Under the pieces are notes generated by a model. It saw nothing but the letters and a program-made list of their open reading frames with translations, did not search any database and had not been told where the DNA came from. This document shows, piece by piece, positions 49,640-62,050 of a DNA stretch of 64,000 bases (position 1 is its first letter; every line of letters starts with the position of its first letter). The stretch is from NCBI GenBank assembly GCA_910591455.2, contig OU342816.1:4730476-4794475 (forward strand), in the 5' to 3' direction. Position numbers and translations under genes: made by a program. Origin of the DNA: Pholis gunnellus. Taxonomy: Eukaryota; Chordata; Actinopteri; Perciformes; Pholidae.

Positions 49640-49800
49640 TGATACTTCTGTATCTCTTGCCAGGTGGTAGCAGGTTGAACAGGCTGTGGGCTGCGGTAGG
49701 TTTTGTCTTTTAATATACTTTTAACTCTTCGCAGGCACCTCTTGTCACCAATATCACTGATGCTCGGTAGATAAGTACCAATGATGTAATAACCACGTGT
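49640..49800 (-). mobile_element. 3' part of a non-LTR retroposon, inverted relative to 19,430-19,700
   Basis: Read on the minus strand it matches the tmem248-intron copy, including 'gcatcagtgatattggtgac' and 'aagaggtgcctgcgaa', then 'cacagcctgttcaacctg'. It diverges elsewhere. Confidence 0.6.
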
Positions 49801-51008
49801 TATAACGTTAGCCTCAACAGCTTCACACTGTTAACCACAACTGTTTCACTGTATTTGGAGGAAGATGCTGAGGCAGCCTTCTGGAGCTAACACCTTGTGG
49901 CCATTAGGTGAACTGCAGCATACAGTTCTGCTGCATTTAGCCATAATGGTAGCTATATCAGCAGCTGATCGGCATCAGCTCAAATAAAAACTTTGAGTCC
50001 ACAAAGCCTTAAGGGTCTCAAAGTCTGCAAAAAATTACTCCATCTGCATGCTTACACCTACTGTAGAATAAAGAGAACCACATAGCATGTCTGGAATACA
50101 CAGTATTACTACAGTATATCAAAGACATTTTTGAATCCAATAAAAATCAGCAGAACAAACTTTTTGTTTAAGTAGGCTAGTGCTGCTGACCGTACCTGAT
50201 TGGGAAATACTGCCCACCTCATCTCTCCACTGCTTTCAACCGGAGCACTTCAACTGAAAAACAGACAGAAATCAATGGATCCTGGAATTTTCCCCTGTGC
50301 ATCCTGGAAGGCCTCCTGATTGGACAGCAGTGCTGAAGAATACTTCAAACCACCACATTTTTCTTTTACATTTTGAAAAAAGTAAAATAGTGTAATTGTA
50401 ACTGGTTACCTAATCTGAAGTATTTTACTATTTGATGTTTGAGAATATCTGAATATTTAAGCTGTGCATCTTTGCTTTTATTACTACAGATGTGTCTGTA
50501 ATATATAAATAAATAAACTTCTTTGTTGGGATTTTCTCAATGGCCCAGAGGGTAAGCTCAGCTATGATCGAAGGAGCTTTTTGTAAGTCAGAGCCCCTTT
50601 TCTTACTCTGCCAAAAAGGCTTTCTTTCTTTCCCCCGAGTTCCTCTTGTTACTCCCCGAGAACATGCTGAACTCAAAGTTCTTTCAAGGCTTCGGCATCC
50701 CACCGGAGCTGGATCGATAAAATGTCTCTGTCCTGCTTCTTGTGGACTCCTGGAAGCCACTTCTTAGTATTTATTTTTACTCTTTCAGTTTCCGCTCCCA
50801 CACGGGGGGAAAACTCAATGAGCAGTACAATACAGCTCTGCTGTAGACGGACCGCCGACCACAATGTCTGGCCTCGCAGAGGAGTGTGTTGGGCTGTAAA
50901 TGCTCGCTGAGCTCACCCGGACAAATACCAGCCAGGTGGGAAGATGTCCTTGTGTAGGCGTACTGTGTGTTTCCTTTATTGTCTGCTAAGGTCGATTTGA
51001 TTTCCTTA

Positions 51009-51026
51009 GGGGGGGGGGGGGGGGGG
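51009..51026. repeat. Homopolymer of 18 G
   Basis: Pure G run in doc2b intron 1. Confidence 0.95.
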
Positions 51027-52558
51027 TCTTGCTACATGGTCTCCAGACAACTGCAGGCTTAAAGGTTTTAATCTCTAATCACACTGTAATAACGATACAG
51101 AGCAATCTCATATATTTCATGGTAATTTGATTATCAAGGAATAAGGTCAACATTAATGTTATATGCAGTTCATATTGTCGGTACATTTTTTTATGTTTAG
51201 TTATTGCTCGCCCTGATTTCGCAGAGATTTATAACCGATGGCTGTGACATTTAACCTGCCTGGTGGTTTAGTTACACAGAACCAACGTGCCATGCAGCGT
51301 TGGTATTTCTTCTTTATAAGTGCACATTATTTTCTTTATGATGAAACATCCTCTAGGTTTTATCAATTAACAAAATAAATTCCATGGCCTGCAGTTGTCG
51401 AGATATATTTGTCTGACTCTGACTTACAGTAATAGGACTGATTTAAATTGAGAAAATATGTAATTCAATTACATTTTTCAATTACATTTTATTTGTAGAG
51501 CCTAATACCACAAATCACAAATTTGCCAGAGAGGGTTTTATAATCTGTACAGCACATACTCTGTCCTTGAACCCTTGCATCAAATAAGGAAATACTAGTG
51601 TATATTATGACATGACAGATTTGTTAAAGTTAAATGACAATAAAACTCCCCAAGCAGCTGTTCTGAATGTGACAAAGCAACATCCCTCCTTCATTAGTTA
51701 GATAGGGTGAAACTAATATCACAGCGTTACAAATCAAGCGCTTCTCAGAGACATTTAATAGTCTTGTTGAGCATTAAAAGCGTATTTAGTATGCACACCG
51801 CGGTCTCCAATAAAATTCATCAAAATATCACCACAGAGAGGCTTACATAAAGATCCATGACTCGTCCGCTTCTGGCAACCCCACAAAGTAGCAGAGCTTG
51901 AGTCATCTTTTTAGGGAGCCACATCTCTGTAAAAACTCTAAGAAGGCCCAAAATTTTTATTTTCCATGAAAGTTTACTTATATCAATAAAAAGCAGGGGC
52001 GTTGTTGATGGTTTACAGCCTCTAAACCTCCACTTTGTGTGAGCAGGAAAATGAGGGGGAGTTGAAACTGTACCTCACGTCACCGGAAAAATGTTGGTGG
52101 AAGAACTTCACACAGTCTGAGCTTATGTTATGATGCTGCTCACAATTAGAGTGTCCATTATTTTAATTCTGCTTGGAAATATAAAATGTAGCTTTTTTTT
52201 TGAAAGGAGTTTAACCTAGAAGGAAAAGTATAGTTCATACGTAGGCATGTTTTCTAGATTTATTTATTTTGTATATAAAGCCGCTTTTTAGCACAGTTAG
52301 TCCAGCAGTGCAGTCGAAAACGAGGATAAATTCACCCTGCAAACATTGACTTATTTTCTTATGCATATTCACGTGCATGCTGCAGGTGCACGCTGTCCTT
52401 TGGTCACTAATGATACATTTACACAGTGACGAGTGACTTCCTTTCAAATCCCACTAAGTGCATTCTTATCAGCTTGTTGAGATTAAATATTTGACTACGG
52501 GACTCAGTTAGTTCCAGCTGTTCTCTCCGCTGCTTCATATTCACTCATCTTGACTTTC

Positions 52559-53213
52559 ATTGATGGAGGGATGGTTGAGTGGATGGGTGAATGGGTGAAT
52601 TGATGGATGTATGGCTGGACGGGCGGAGGGATGGCTGGCTGAATGATTGGATGGATGGATGGATGAGTGAATGGATGAATGAAAGGATGAATGGAAGGAT
52701 GAATGAGTGGATGGGTGAGTGAATGGCTGGATGGGTGAATGGAATCGATTGATGGAAGCATGGAAGGAAGGATGGATGAGTGGATGATGGATGGATGGAT
52801 GGATGGATCTGTCTGATGAATGGATGAGTGGATGGATGGATGACTGGATGAATAGATGGATGGATGGATGAGTGGATGAATAGATGGATGGATGGATGAT
52901 AGATGAGTGTATGGGTGAATGGATGAATGGAAGCATGGAAGGAAGAATGGATGAGTGGATGGATGGATGGAAGGATGGACAGACGAATGGATGGATGGAC
53001 GAATGGATGAATATATGGATGGATGAATGGATGAGTGGATGGATGGATAGATGACTGGATAAGATAAGATAAAATAGACTTTATTGTCCCGAAGGAAATT
53101 TGTCTTGGAAACATACATACAGTGTCTACTGTTAAAACAATACAAGTAACATATTGCATGAGTGGATGGATGGATGGATGAATGAATGGATGGATGGATG
53201 GATATATGGATGG
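52559..53213. repeat. ATGG tetranucleotide array interrupted by a LINE tail
   Basis: Imperfect GGAT/GAAT/GAGT units cover 52,559-53,060 and resume at 53,161-53,213. The gap at about 53,060-53,158 carries 'agactttattgtcccgaagg' and 'aaatttgtcttgg', which is the style of a fish LINE 3' end. The minus-strand Ser/Ile/His/Pro frame (52,504-53,259) is a by-product of the repeat. Confidence 0.85.
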
Positions 53214-53839
53214 ATGGTCCATGACAAGCAGCTCTGTAGCGTCGCCTTTTGATTCTCATAGATACTTTGAGGTGTCTGCATGCAGTGTTGCCTTCCTTTA
53301 TTCACCGAGGCTTGACGTGATAACGAAGCACAGTTCTGTAAGCCCGTCTGCTGTTCTCCCGCGCATTAGCAGGAGCAGTCAACTTGAGTTCATAAAAACA
53401 ACACATCAATAATCCTTTAAAATGTAAATCCCCATCCTTGAGTGCAAACACAATCCTTGTAGTAGATGTGCTGTGACACTGAGTGAATGTTTGATGGAAC
53501 ATAGCACATTGTTGTGGGGGTGCGCCATGAAAACATCACTCAATCATACTATAATGCTTTGAAAGTCATCCATTCTTCACTGTATCTGATCACAAAGTCA
53601 TCTGCAGAACACGCTTTTTGATATCTTCCATCATTTCAAGCTACTTCAAGGCATTTTACAGTAAAAGGCCACCACATGAAACCAAGTACTTTCTTTACTG
53701 TGTGTGCTGTGAACCACTGGGATAGAGAATGGATGGTTACAATGTCCCTATTGTTCTCCAGCCAAGTGAGGTCAAAGCACTGTCACTGGGATCGGCCACG
53801 ACAAGGGAATATAAAATAATAGATATCACCATGAAACTT

Positions 53840-53990
53840 CCCCAGTTGATCACTTGCATTAAGACAATTATTTTTTGTATTAAGAATTCTGAAATTGTAT
53901 GTTTGAATATGCAAATTAAGTGTTATCTAATAATAGTGACGTGGTGAATTGAGGAGAAATCTACAGACGCAAAAGTAGAAAAAAAACAAG
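53840..53990. repeat. Dispersed repeat, relative of 33,085-33,260
   Basis: Same order of shared words as the intergenic copy ('cattaagacaatt', 'tatgtttgaatatgcaaat', 'gagaaatct'). Confidence 0.6.
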
Positions 53991-54106
53991 TAAATGTGTA
54001 TTTTGGATGTTTTCTTTCCACTGGTCTGCAAGAAGAAATGTTATGGGAGACAAATAGCCCAACATTGATGAGTGTATGAAAAAAAGATGTTTTTTTTCCC
54101 CCTTAA

Positions 54107-54345
54107 AAGGTGCAGTGTCATCTAACAGGGAGGTTTAAGATTGCAAACAGCTGAAACTTCTCCTGAGTGCTTAGTTTGTATTAGAACTACGGTGGTCGAA
54201 AGAATAAACGCAAACGTATCTAGAGCCAGTTGTCTTAAGAGTAGCATATGGTCATTTGGAGAAATCAGAGCCAGTGTGTGCGCAGTGGGGAGAGAGTAGT
54301 GAAGCAAGAGAGATGAAAGCGACGTCGAACTTGCCAGAGAGAAGA
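54107..54345 (+). mobile_element. Diverged copy of the 45,943 MITE-like repeat
   Basis: Contains 'aaaaggtgcagtgtcatct', 'aagattgcaaacagctgaa' and 'tctagagccagt', in the order recalled for that family. A second piece, 'ttggtttgtctgttttggat' with 'actgcagaaacatggc', lies at 54,826-54,862. Confidence 0.5.
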
Positions 54346-54989
54346 AAGTAAGTTTAGCGGTGAGGATTTCAAATGACTGTTGCAGTTTGTGCAGAAATAA
54401 ATGATGCAGCTCCTCAAAGCTAGGGACGGGTATTAGGATTTTATAGATGCTGGTACTCTTATTGATACTGCTTATCGGGTCAGTTTTTTAAAATACATTT
54501 GTAGCAAACAAACTAGCAAAGCGATTATCTTTCATTGATTATCATGTTCTTCTGATCCAACTCCGTATGACATCACCAACGTTACCTGACGGCTGCTCCA
54601 CAGACAGACTGATGTTCTGCTTGTTGGTCGCATGTTGTGATAAACTGCTGCTGTTTCCTCTCTTTCTTGTGAGGGTTGTATTGTGTTTGAGACGACCAGA
54701 GTTCTCAGCATCTACTGGAGACAAATGTTTTCTTCTCTCTGATCATGATGTGAGTCTCAGACTGTACTGAGCCGGAGACAAAGACAAAGAGACGGAGAGA
54801 GTGTTTTATTTAGCCAAGGTTGGTTTGTCTGTTTTGGATTACTGCAGAAACATGGCTCTTTAAGGAGGACCCACCCGGTGTGTGTAGATAGAAATGGCTT
54901 ATTATAATTCAAATTTCAATTTTTCTTCTGTGTTATGCTGTCACTCATGATGCCACGCCCCTCTCAGTTGATGCCACGCCCCCCACGTT

Positions 54990-55290
54990 AGATCAGGGTC
55001 AAAAGTCTGAACTGAAAAAAACGACCTGAAAGTGAAAACAAATTTGAATCTGAAAATATTAAATCTGAAACTGAAAAATATAAGACCTCAAATATCAAAA
55101 TATATATGAAAGTGAAAAAAAAAAAAAAAAGTATTCAAAAAATTACAGAACTGAATCAATTATATTCAACCCCAAAAAACTTTTCATCCACTTATTTTTA
55201 TTTTGAATACATTGCTGTATTTGTCAATGTTCAAGACCACAACTTGAACTTTCAGGTTCAAATTTTTTTTTCAAATGAACAAAATGTTTG
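54990..55290. repeat. Low-complexity 'ctgaaa' block
   Basis: Successive 'tctgaaactgaaaa', 'gtgaaaa' and 'tttgaatctgaaa' words followed by an A run and AT-rich text. It is probably a degenerate minisatellite inside an older repeat. Confidence 0.5.
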
Positions 55291-56859
55291 ACCTGGATTT
55301 AGCTCCATAACAAAATTGCACTTAAATACAACACTTGAGTACTTCTGTTACTTTCCAACTCTAAACTTTAACATACAGAGTGGGAAAAAGGCCTGCATCT
55401 CTACGCTCGTCTCCGCTAGATTAGCGTTTGTTGTCATCCCACCAGGTAGAAATCTGCATCTCACTGAAGAGTGTAGCAGAACATAAATCCCACACAGTGC
55501 TCCAAACAACAGTTCAACAGGCAGCATCATCGCACCATTTCCAGGAACCGTTAATGTGAGTTTCAAAGGTTTGATTCCCTGCAGTTTCTTATCTTTCTGT
55601 GTGTGTGTTCTGACTCATGATGTCTCTGCAAGTCGGAGTTTCTTTTGGATTGTTTGTTCGTCGTAAACATACAGTATACTCCTGCACAAACAAAACCAAC
55701 TAAGCATAAGTATTTCATCCCGTCTTCAGCAAGTTTTAGTTATTGATCGAGAGATCTGAGAAAACCCTCGGTGTTCAGTGGTGCCGGATTGTTTTTTCCA
55801 GGTTGAGTGGGTTGACCGCTCTCCGACGTCTGTGTGGCTAAAAGTAAAATAACCATCAGCCAAAGACGTATCACTCCTCACAGCAGTCTTTAAATATCAG
55901 AGTACTAATCGCCTACCAAAAGGAGTGTTTACAGAGAAGAGGGCCAAAATGGAAATGCTGCCTCACATTCTGTAGGCGGAGGAACTGACAAAATGATAAA
56001 AATACATACAAAGTATGTATACAACATGTGTCAATCAGAAACAGAAAACTATACCAACTCCCATTTTCTCTTATGTAAACCTCTTCATTCAACAAAGTAG
56101 GATTAGAGAATTGTGTAATATGCCGTATGTTTTGAATTGAAACAGCCAAAAGGATTCATTTTAGTTACAGACAGACCATTAGAGAATTAAATCTACACAT
56201 ATAGTACAGGGCACGTTACTGCAGAACAGCCTCTTCAGCAGAAATCAATATTCGTAACAAGCACAATGCCTAACCGGGGTATTTTCCACCCCCTGGAATG
56301 ACATTAAAATGATCAAAACCCACAGATATTAAATGCATTCAAAAGTTGCATTCAATTGTATAATTGAGTCGAGAAATTAAAGTTCTTTCATCTCCTAATG
56401 CAGCCATCGAGCTTTCTCAAAGTCAGACCTTCATTACGCTGAGGTTCAGCTCTCTTTTAAGTGTGCGGACAAAGAAGACCAGTTGGTGCCATCAGCGATA
56501 ACATGCGCCGAGGAACAACACACCAGTTGTGCGTGCAGCACATACCAACCAGCTGATTTTGCCTTCAAAGCGAATCTTGAGGCTTTGGCTTGATCTGCGC
56601 TCTGACGCAGGAGAAGCAGTCGATACCAAGAACATGAAGTGTGATAAATAAAGAGTGCTGCTTGGGTGGTTGAATCATCCGTGAGTTCTCACTCGGGGTA
56701 AAGTACTGAATCAACCGTGCGCTGACCAACTGTGTCGTTATTTGCTACCGATTGTATCCCTGCAATATAAGACGTAGACGTAGTCGGTGCGATGTCACCA
56801 TTTGGTTTGTGGACAATGGTTTTGAAGCCTCACGTTAGGCATTTTGGTCGTCGCCATCT

Positions 56860-57060
56860 TGGTTCTTGGAGCCACGAGAGGGTCGAACTACTTAAAACTG
56901 AGTGCTTTTTTACAACCAGAGGAGTCGCCCCCTGATGGACATTAGAAAGAATGCAGCTTTAAGGCACTTCAGCATTGGCTTCAGTTTCCAGAACCAGAGG
57001 TTGCCGCCATTGGCACAAGTTTTAGCTAGAGAAATGAAATGCCATTTCAGTCTGTGCCAC
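56860..57060. repeat. Interspersed repeat related to 9,230-9,320
   Basis: Contains 'aaccagaggagtcgcccc' and 'gatggacattagaaagaatg', then 'cagaaccagaggttgccg'. These match, on the opposite strand, the start of the lig3-intron repeat. Confidence 0.65.
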
Positions 57061-58414
57061 GATGGATTGCACTGTTTCAGCTGACCACAGTCTTTTCAAT
57101 AAAACAAGTGGGTGCCTAAGTATTAACCCTCCCAGATACTGACGTTCAAAACAGCTGTTTTTGGTGATATTAGTCATGATATTATCTTCAAGAGAGCAAC
57201 ATTTTTCTTTGTTTTTTTATGGACGAGGAGAACTTTAAATTACCGGTGACACTGCAAAAATCAAAAGGTATACAAGTAAACAGATGGGTTTTTAAAAATG
57301 TGATTTAATTGAATTCGTGATTCAACAGATTTTATTGTTCTCCAGCTTATTCTTCTCACCTCTTTAGTACTCTAATAGTCTGAACAAAGAATCAGTGTAC
57401 TTTGCAGCATAGTGTTTTTGTGAAACACCCCCCCCCCCCCGCACTCCCTGTAGAGGTTGCGGTTTCTCTGAAAAGCTCCATTTGTATAGATCTAAATGCA
57501 GTTTGATCGGATTCTGCTGGCTCTAATGAGTCGGCAACACCTTGGTACGCTGCCCCTTGATCCCTCCAGGGATGCATTTCTACTTAACAACAAATAAGGT
57601 CCAGCGGTAGCCCGATGGTGCACAGTCAATACAGTGCACGGTGGCTGCAGAAATGGAAAGAAAGATAGTTACACATCACAGGTCTGCATTTGTCTGTTTT
57701 AAGGCGGGCTGAAAAAAGCCAGAGTGGAGTGTGCTTAAAGATGAATTGTTCATACGCAATATGTGCTTTGAACAGTCCACATGATCCTTTAAGGTTTCTC
57801 GGACTCAGAAATTGAACGATTGGGTGAAAGAATTGCATTAAGTCCTCGAGCATTTCAGTCAGCCAGTCTATTGAAGGTGCAACCAAAGCTGATAACAGAG
57901 CCGCCTCGCAATGGGAGGCTCAGGTACAAGTAGGGTTACAGGCTGATTGAAGCCACCTACAGGCTGTATGACATTTTAAAATCAAAGCAAACTCTCATGG
58001 CAGCAGGACACCGGGGCTCCTCTTTGTTTGATAAATGTTAGATTGAGTTCCAGGAAAGGTTAGTCATTTTATTACAATTTGATGCATAATCGATGAAGGC
58101 CCATGTTCACTTCCCTTGTTTAGATTTGTTCTATTGAATGGATAACTCCTGTGTGTGTGCTATATACCCAGAAAGTTTAGTTCTCCTGCAAGTGGGGCGC
58201 GTGCCTACATGTACCAGGATGCATTGCATGTGTCCTCACTGTGCGTCATTCCAGCCGGTAGCTGGGAAACACAAGACATTTCAGCTTTTCTTGAGGTGAT
58301 GCAGCATTTATTTGTGCACAAACTGGAAACTTCAAATTAAATCGTCACTACTAAACCGCTCACAGCGCATTTACGTCACTCTCGCTCTCTCGCTCCACTA
58401 CAGACTCCTGAGTC

Positions 58415-58560
<146 letters not shown>

Positions 58561-59459
58561 GTTCTCTGCAGCTCAGGTCCTTGAGGATCCCCGTCGGCCA
58601 TATAATCCCTGCCTCGACCCCTCTCCACTGCCTTTCTTCAGCCATATATTCTGGCTTTAATAATTACGGCTGAATATCGGAGTGAGCCAGAAAAAAACAA
58701 AACCTTGTCCATAGCATCATATGGCATGGCATTTTTGCACAGATTGCAATACAATCAGCTCAGTCAAATAGAGCTGCACACACTGAGAACTGTATTGCGT
58801 CAATAGGCCACAACAGAAAAGGGCCAGAATTTTCCCTTTAATCTTGTGGATTACATTTTTGACAGGTATAGCTCAGAAATCATTACTTTCATACGTTACA
58901 TATGTCAGATCAGCATTCAGTGTGATGTAGTATATGTTCATTTGTAATTTGCATGATTCACTGACTGTAAATAGCCGTGGAATCCCACTATGTGCGTCTC
59001 TATTGTTAACCAGCTCAAACTACAGGATAACCATACGATTTGTCCAGATGGAACAAAAGACGAATCTGAATGTGGTCAGAATGGTTACGGCGGCTCCAAC
59101 TGCTCTGAGAGTCAATCTGGAGGCGACAGATTTGAATCGCAGGCGCCCACACAGGACAAGATATCACGTACCGACTGTTCACGTTGACCTGCTTTATTGT
59201 GTAGAGACCAGTCCAGACTCTCCATGCTGTTATAAATCTAATATTCTGGCTGAACTGAGTTAGAATCAGCTCTCATATTGTGTAGTGCGTTTCCTGGCCA
59301 GACAGACTTTATCCAAGAAGAGATTTGAACGGATTTGAACTGTTCCAAAAAGTAGTTTTTTTGTTGCAAAATTGTATTTGTATTAAATGGTATCACTTTC
59401 TCAAGAGGCAGGTTGTGAAAAATCCCATTCAGCAAGAGTTTATCCTCCATTATCTTAAT

Positions 59460-59705
59460 TATTTTATTAATGACTTACGTTGACGTTTGTTCGCTCTTAT
59501 TATTGACTTACTAACATTTATATGCTGACTTGTCTTACATTTATACAATTATGTTTTTATATTATCACCTAACCCAAACCCCCAACTTGTTCTTAATAAT
59601 GGCTTATAACTGATCCATAAAACATTAGTACATGCTTTATTAACCTTTAATAGAACCATTAGCTACAGCTTGTAATTGTAGAGGCACCGTATTAGAAAGT
59701 GGTAC
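59460..59705. repeat. AT-rich MITE-like repeat
   Basis: Ends with 'gtagaggcaccgtattagaa' and 'agtggtacc', wording I recall from a common percomorph repeat with 'ttattaacctttaatagaacc'. It resembles the composition of 38,200-38,930. Confidence 0.5.
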
Positions 59706-60179
59706 CAACATAACTGAACATGTGCGGAGGGAGGGAACGTGGCGTAACTCAGGGAACGATTGCTATCTCCTAACATCGAGGCTGTCTCTTCAGTCGGGAA
59801 CGTGAAAAGACTGAATGAGCATTTCACAGCGTGCAGCTGACTTGTCTTGCTTGAATGCACTCCGTGATAAAGCCAGGTCTCTAATGCTTTCACAGGGTTC
59901 GCCTATCTATGAATGTCTTATGTTGTGTGCACTGTCTTGCTTTTATTGCCGCTGGTGTGCCGTGTTTATGTCATGGATTTTTTTTATCAATGAAGGCACT
60001 ATCTCACAGGCTGTTTTTTCTCTGGCATTACTGGTGCACCACTGATGGTCAATATTCCTTGGGTGGGTGGATTCTCAAGCAGAAACCACACATTCTACAA
60101 TCTATACCCAATCTGCGCTCGGTTGGGCCTCACTGAGTTTCGGGATTTTTTTTTCTGCTATGTGGCATTTAAAGTTGTT

Positions 60180-60275
60180 TTTTAGAGAGACAGGGTATAT
60201 TATGAGACCGAGACAGAAAAGTAAGAGGGGGAGGAGGGCATGCAGTGAGGCCCTGGGCTGGACACAAACCCAGGA
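60180..60275. repeat. Purine-rich repeat piece
   Basis: Contains 'tagagagacaggg', 'ggaggagggcatgcagtgag' and 'ggacacaaacccagg', the style of a degenerate fish repeat tail (purine tract then 'gcagtgaggcc'). The class is uncertain. Confidence 0.35.
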
Positions 60276-60720
60276 TGTCATGTTTGCATCCCTTCAGGCA
60301 CCCAGAATGCCCTCAGAGTTCCAAACACTACCTGGAATCCTCTTTGGAAGTCTGACCACGGATCGTTTCAAGCTTCACAACATGTCTAAAGCCACATTTA
60401 ATGCTTTAAAAGAAGCACCACATGGATAAAGGTTAGTTTAATGCCAAAGCACATTTTTAAACATCAAAATAAAATAAATGTCTCTGGTGCCAATGGGTTG
60501 GAAGCACAGCTTTGGTCTCTACCCAGCTGCACACACATCTGGGTCCATCCTTACAGATACAGGGACAAGCATACCATAGAAATAGAATAGGTGTAGACAG
60601 ACATTGAACTGTTTTGCATGGTCATTTGACTAGCACAGCAGAACATGATGGTTGTTTGTGAGTTGGGCCGCAAAGTTTTCTCGCAGCTCGCCGGCAAGAA
60701 AGTGTTTTCGCAGCTCTGGA

Positions 60721-60900
60721 GATGCAGGGCTAGCTAGTTAGCTAGTTCTTTTGTATTTTCTGTAACCACTGTAGCATTAAAGTGTGGCGGAATTAGCCAT
60801 CTGCTAACTAACAAGCTGTCCGCTAGACAGACAGTTAGCTCGCTAGCTTTTTTTAAATTCCACATTGCTTAAATGCTACACTGGTTACAAATGAGCCGAA
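60721..60900. mobile_element. Foldback (inverted-repeat) element
   Basis: The arm at 60,755-60,800 ('tgtaaccactgtagcatt...tgtggcggaatt') is imperfectly complementary to 60,853-60,893, whose reverse reads 'tgtaaccagtgtagcattta' then 'gcaatgtggaatt'. Nested inside are shorter pairs ('gctaact'/'agttagc', 'ctgtc'/'gacag'). Possible outer ends 'atagaatagg'/'cctattctat' lie near 60,580 and 61,178. Confidence 0.6.
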
Positions 60901-61551
60901 CAAAGTTGTCACCCATCTGGCGATAGCAATGTTTTTTTCCTAAGCTGTGAAAAGATTGTGTGGATGAAGCATTAAGTTGTTTAATTTGGCTCATTTACTC
61001 TGGCTCTCTCTGCTTAACGTTGCTACTCCACTGCTCGCACTAGTCGTTAATCCAAGACCTCAGTGAGTCCGCGACTTAACGTATGTCGGTTACAACGTTC
61101 GCAACGAAACACATAAACATGGCTGCCACTCTGACCGTCCTGCTACATAGATTTGAGTGGGAATGTCGGCTCTTTTCCTATTCTATGTGTATTATTCAAA
61201 CCCACTGAAGATTCATTTAAATTCCTGTCAAAGACAGGGCGTGTGAGGTTTAGGTGCAAGAAGTGATTGGATTTTCAGGAAGTGTTTACATTTCTCATCA
61301 GGTCAGGTGGAGTGTGCCTGTAGCTCTTAAACTTCGAAGACCACATTTACCTCTTGGCCTTGGAGCGATCACTCTCTTCTTCCTCTCTAGAACCTTTACC
61401 CTCATCTGCTTCCTTCAGACTGCTCTACCTGATTTAGAATGACTTCCTCGTCCACATCACTGGTCTCCTCTCACTCTGGGGAGCACAGGGATGGGAGTGT
61501 GTGTGTGTGTTTACACACCATCAAACATACCAGTGGGGCTGACTTTGACTA

Positions 61552-61554
<3 letters not shown>

Positions 61555-61585
<31 letters not shown>
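61555..61585. repeat. GT microsatellite, about 15 units
   Basis: Pure GT run in doc2b intron 1; a shorter one lies near 61,497-61,510. Confidence 0.95.
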
Positions 61586-61586
<1 letters not shown>

Positions 61587-61828
61587 TTGTCCACAAAGTG
61601 TCTGGTTTCAGACTATATTGAATTGATTTAAAACACTCCTAACTTTCATCGCTGTATATACATGCTCTTGGTGTGGGGCACAACACTTGAACACTGCAAT
61701 TTTGCCTGCGTGATTTGAAGTGGGATTGTAGTCCACAGTTTAAAGTAAGCTGCAGTCCTGTTTGTGATCTAGGTAGCATTAAACTATCTGTGCAACTGTT
61801 CCTCCACCTCAGCTCAGCAGGGTCTTGA

Positions 61829-62050
61829 AGGGACAGTATGCGGGGACATCTACCATCGTGGCTGCAGATTGAAACCATAGACAGTGTCTGGTTTGTCCGT
61901 TCTGGGCTACTGTAGAAACATGGCGGTTAACGAAAACACAGCTAACGATTCTTAGTTTTAGGTGATTAAAACAAACATAGTTATGAATAGTATATTCCAT
62001 TTCTGCGAACAGATCCCCTGACACACATGCCCTTTAGGGACATTTCATAA
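61829..62050 (+). mobile_element. Copy of the 45,943 MITE-like repeat
   Basis: Contains 'gctgcagattgaaacc', 'tctggtttgtccgttctggg', 'ctactgtagaaacatggcgg', 'aacgattcttagttttaggt' and 'tatattccatttctgc', partly the middle and partly the end of that family. Confidence 0.65.

Noticed and set aside
52504..53259. 251-codon minus-strand frame rich in Ser, Ile, His and Pro
   Set aside because: It is a translation of the ATGG array, including the LINE tail.
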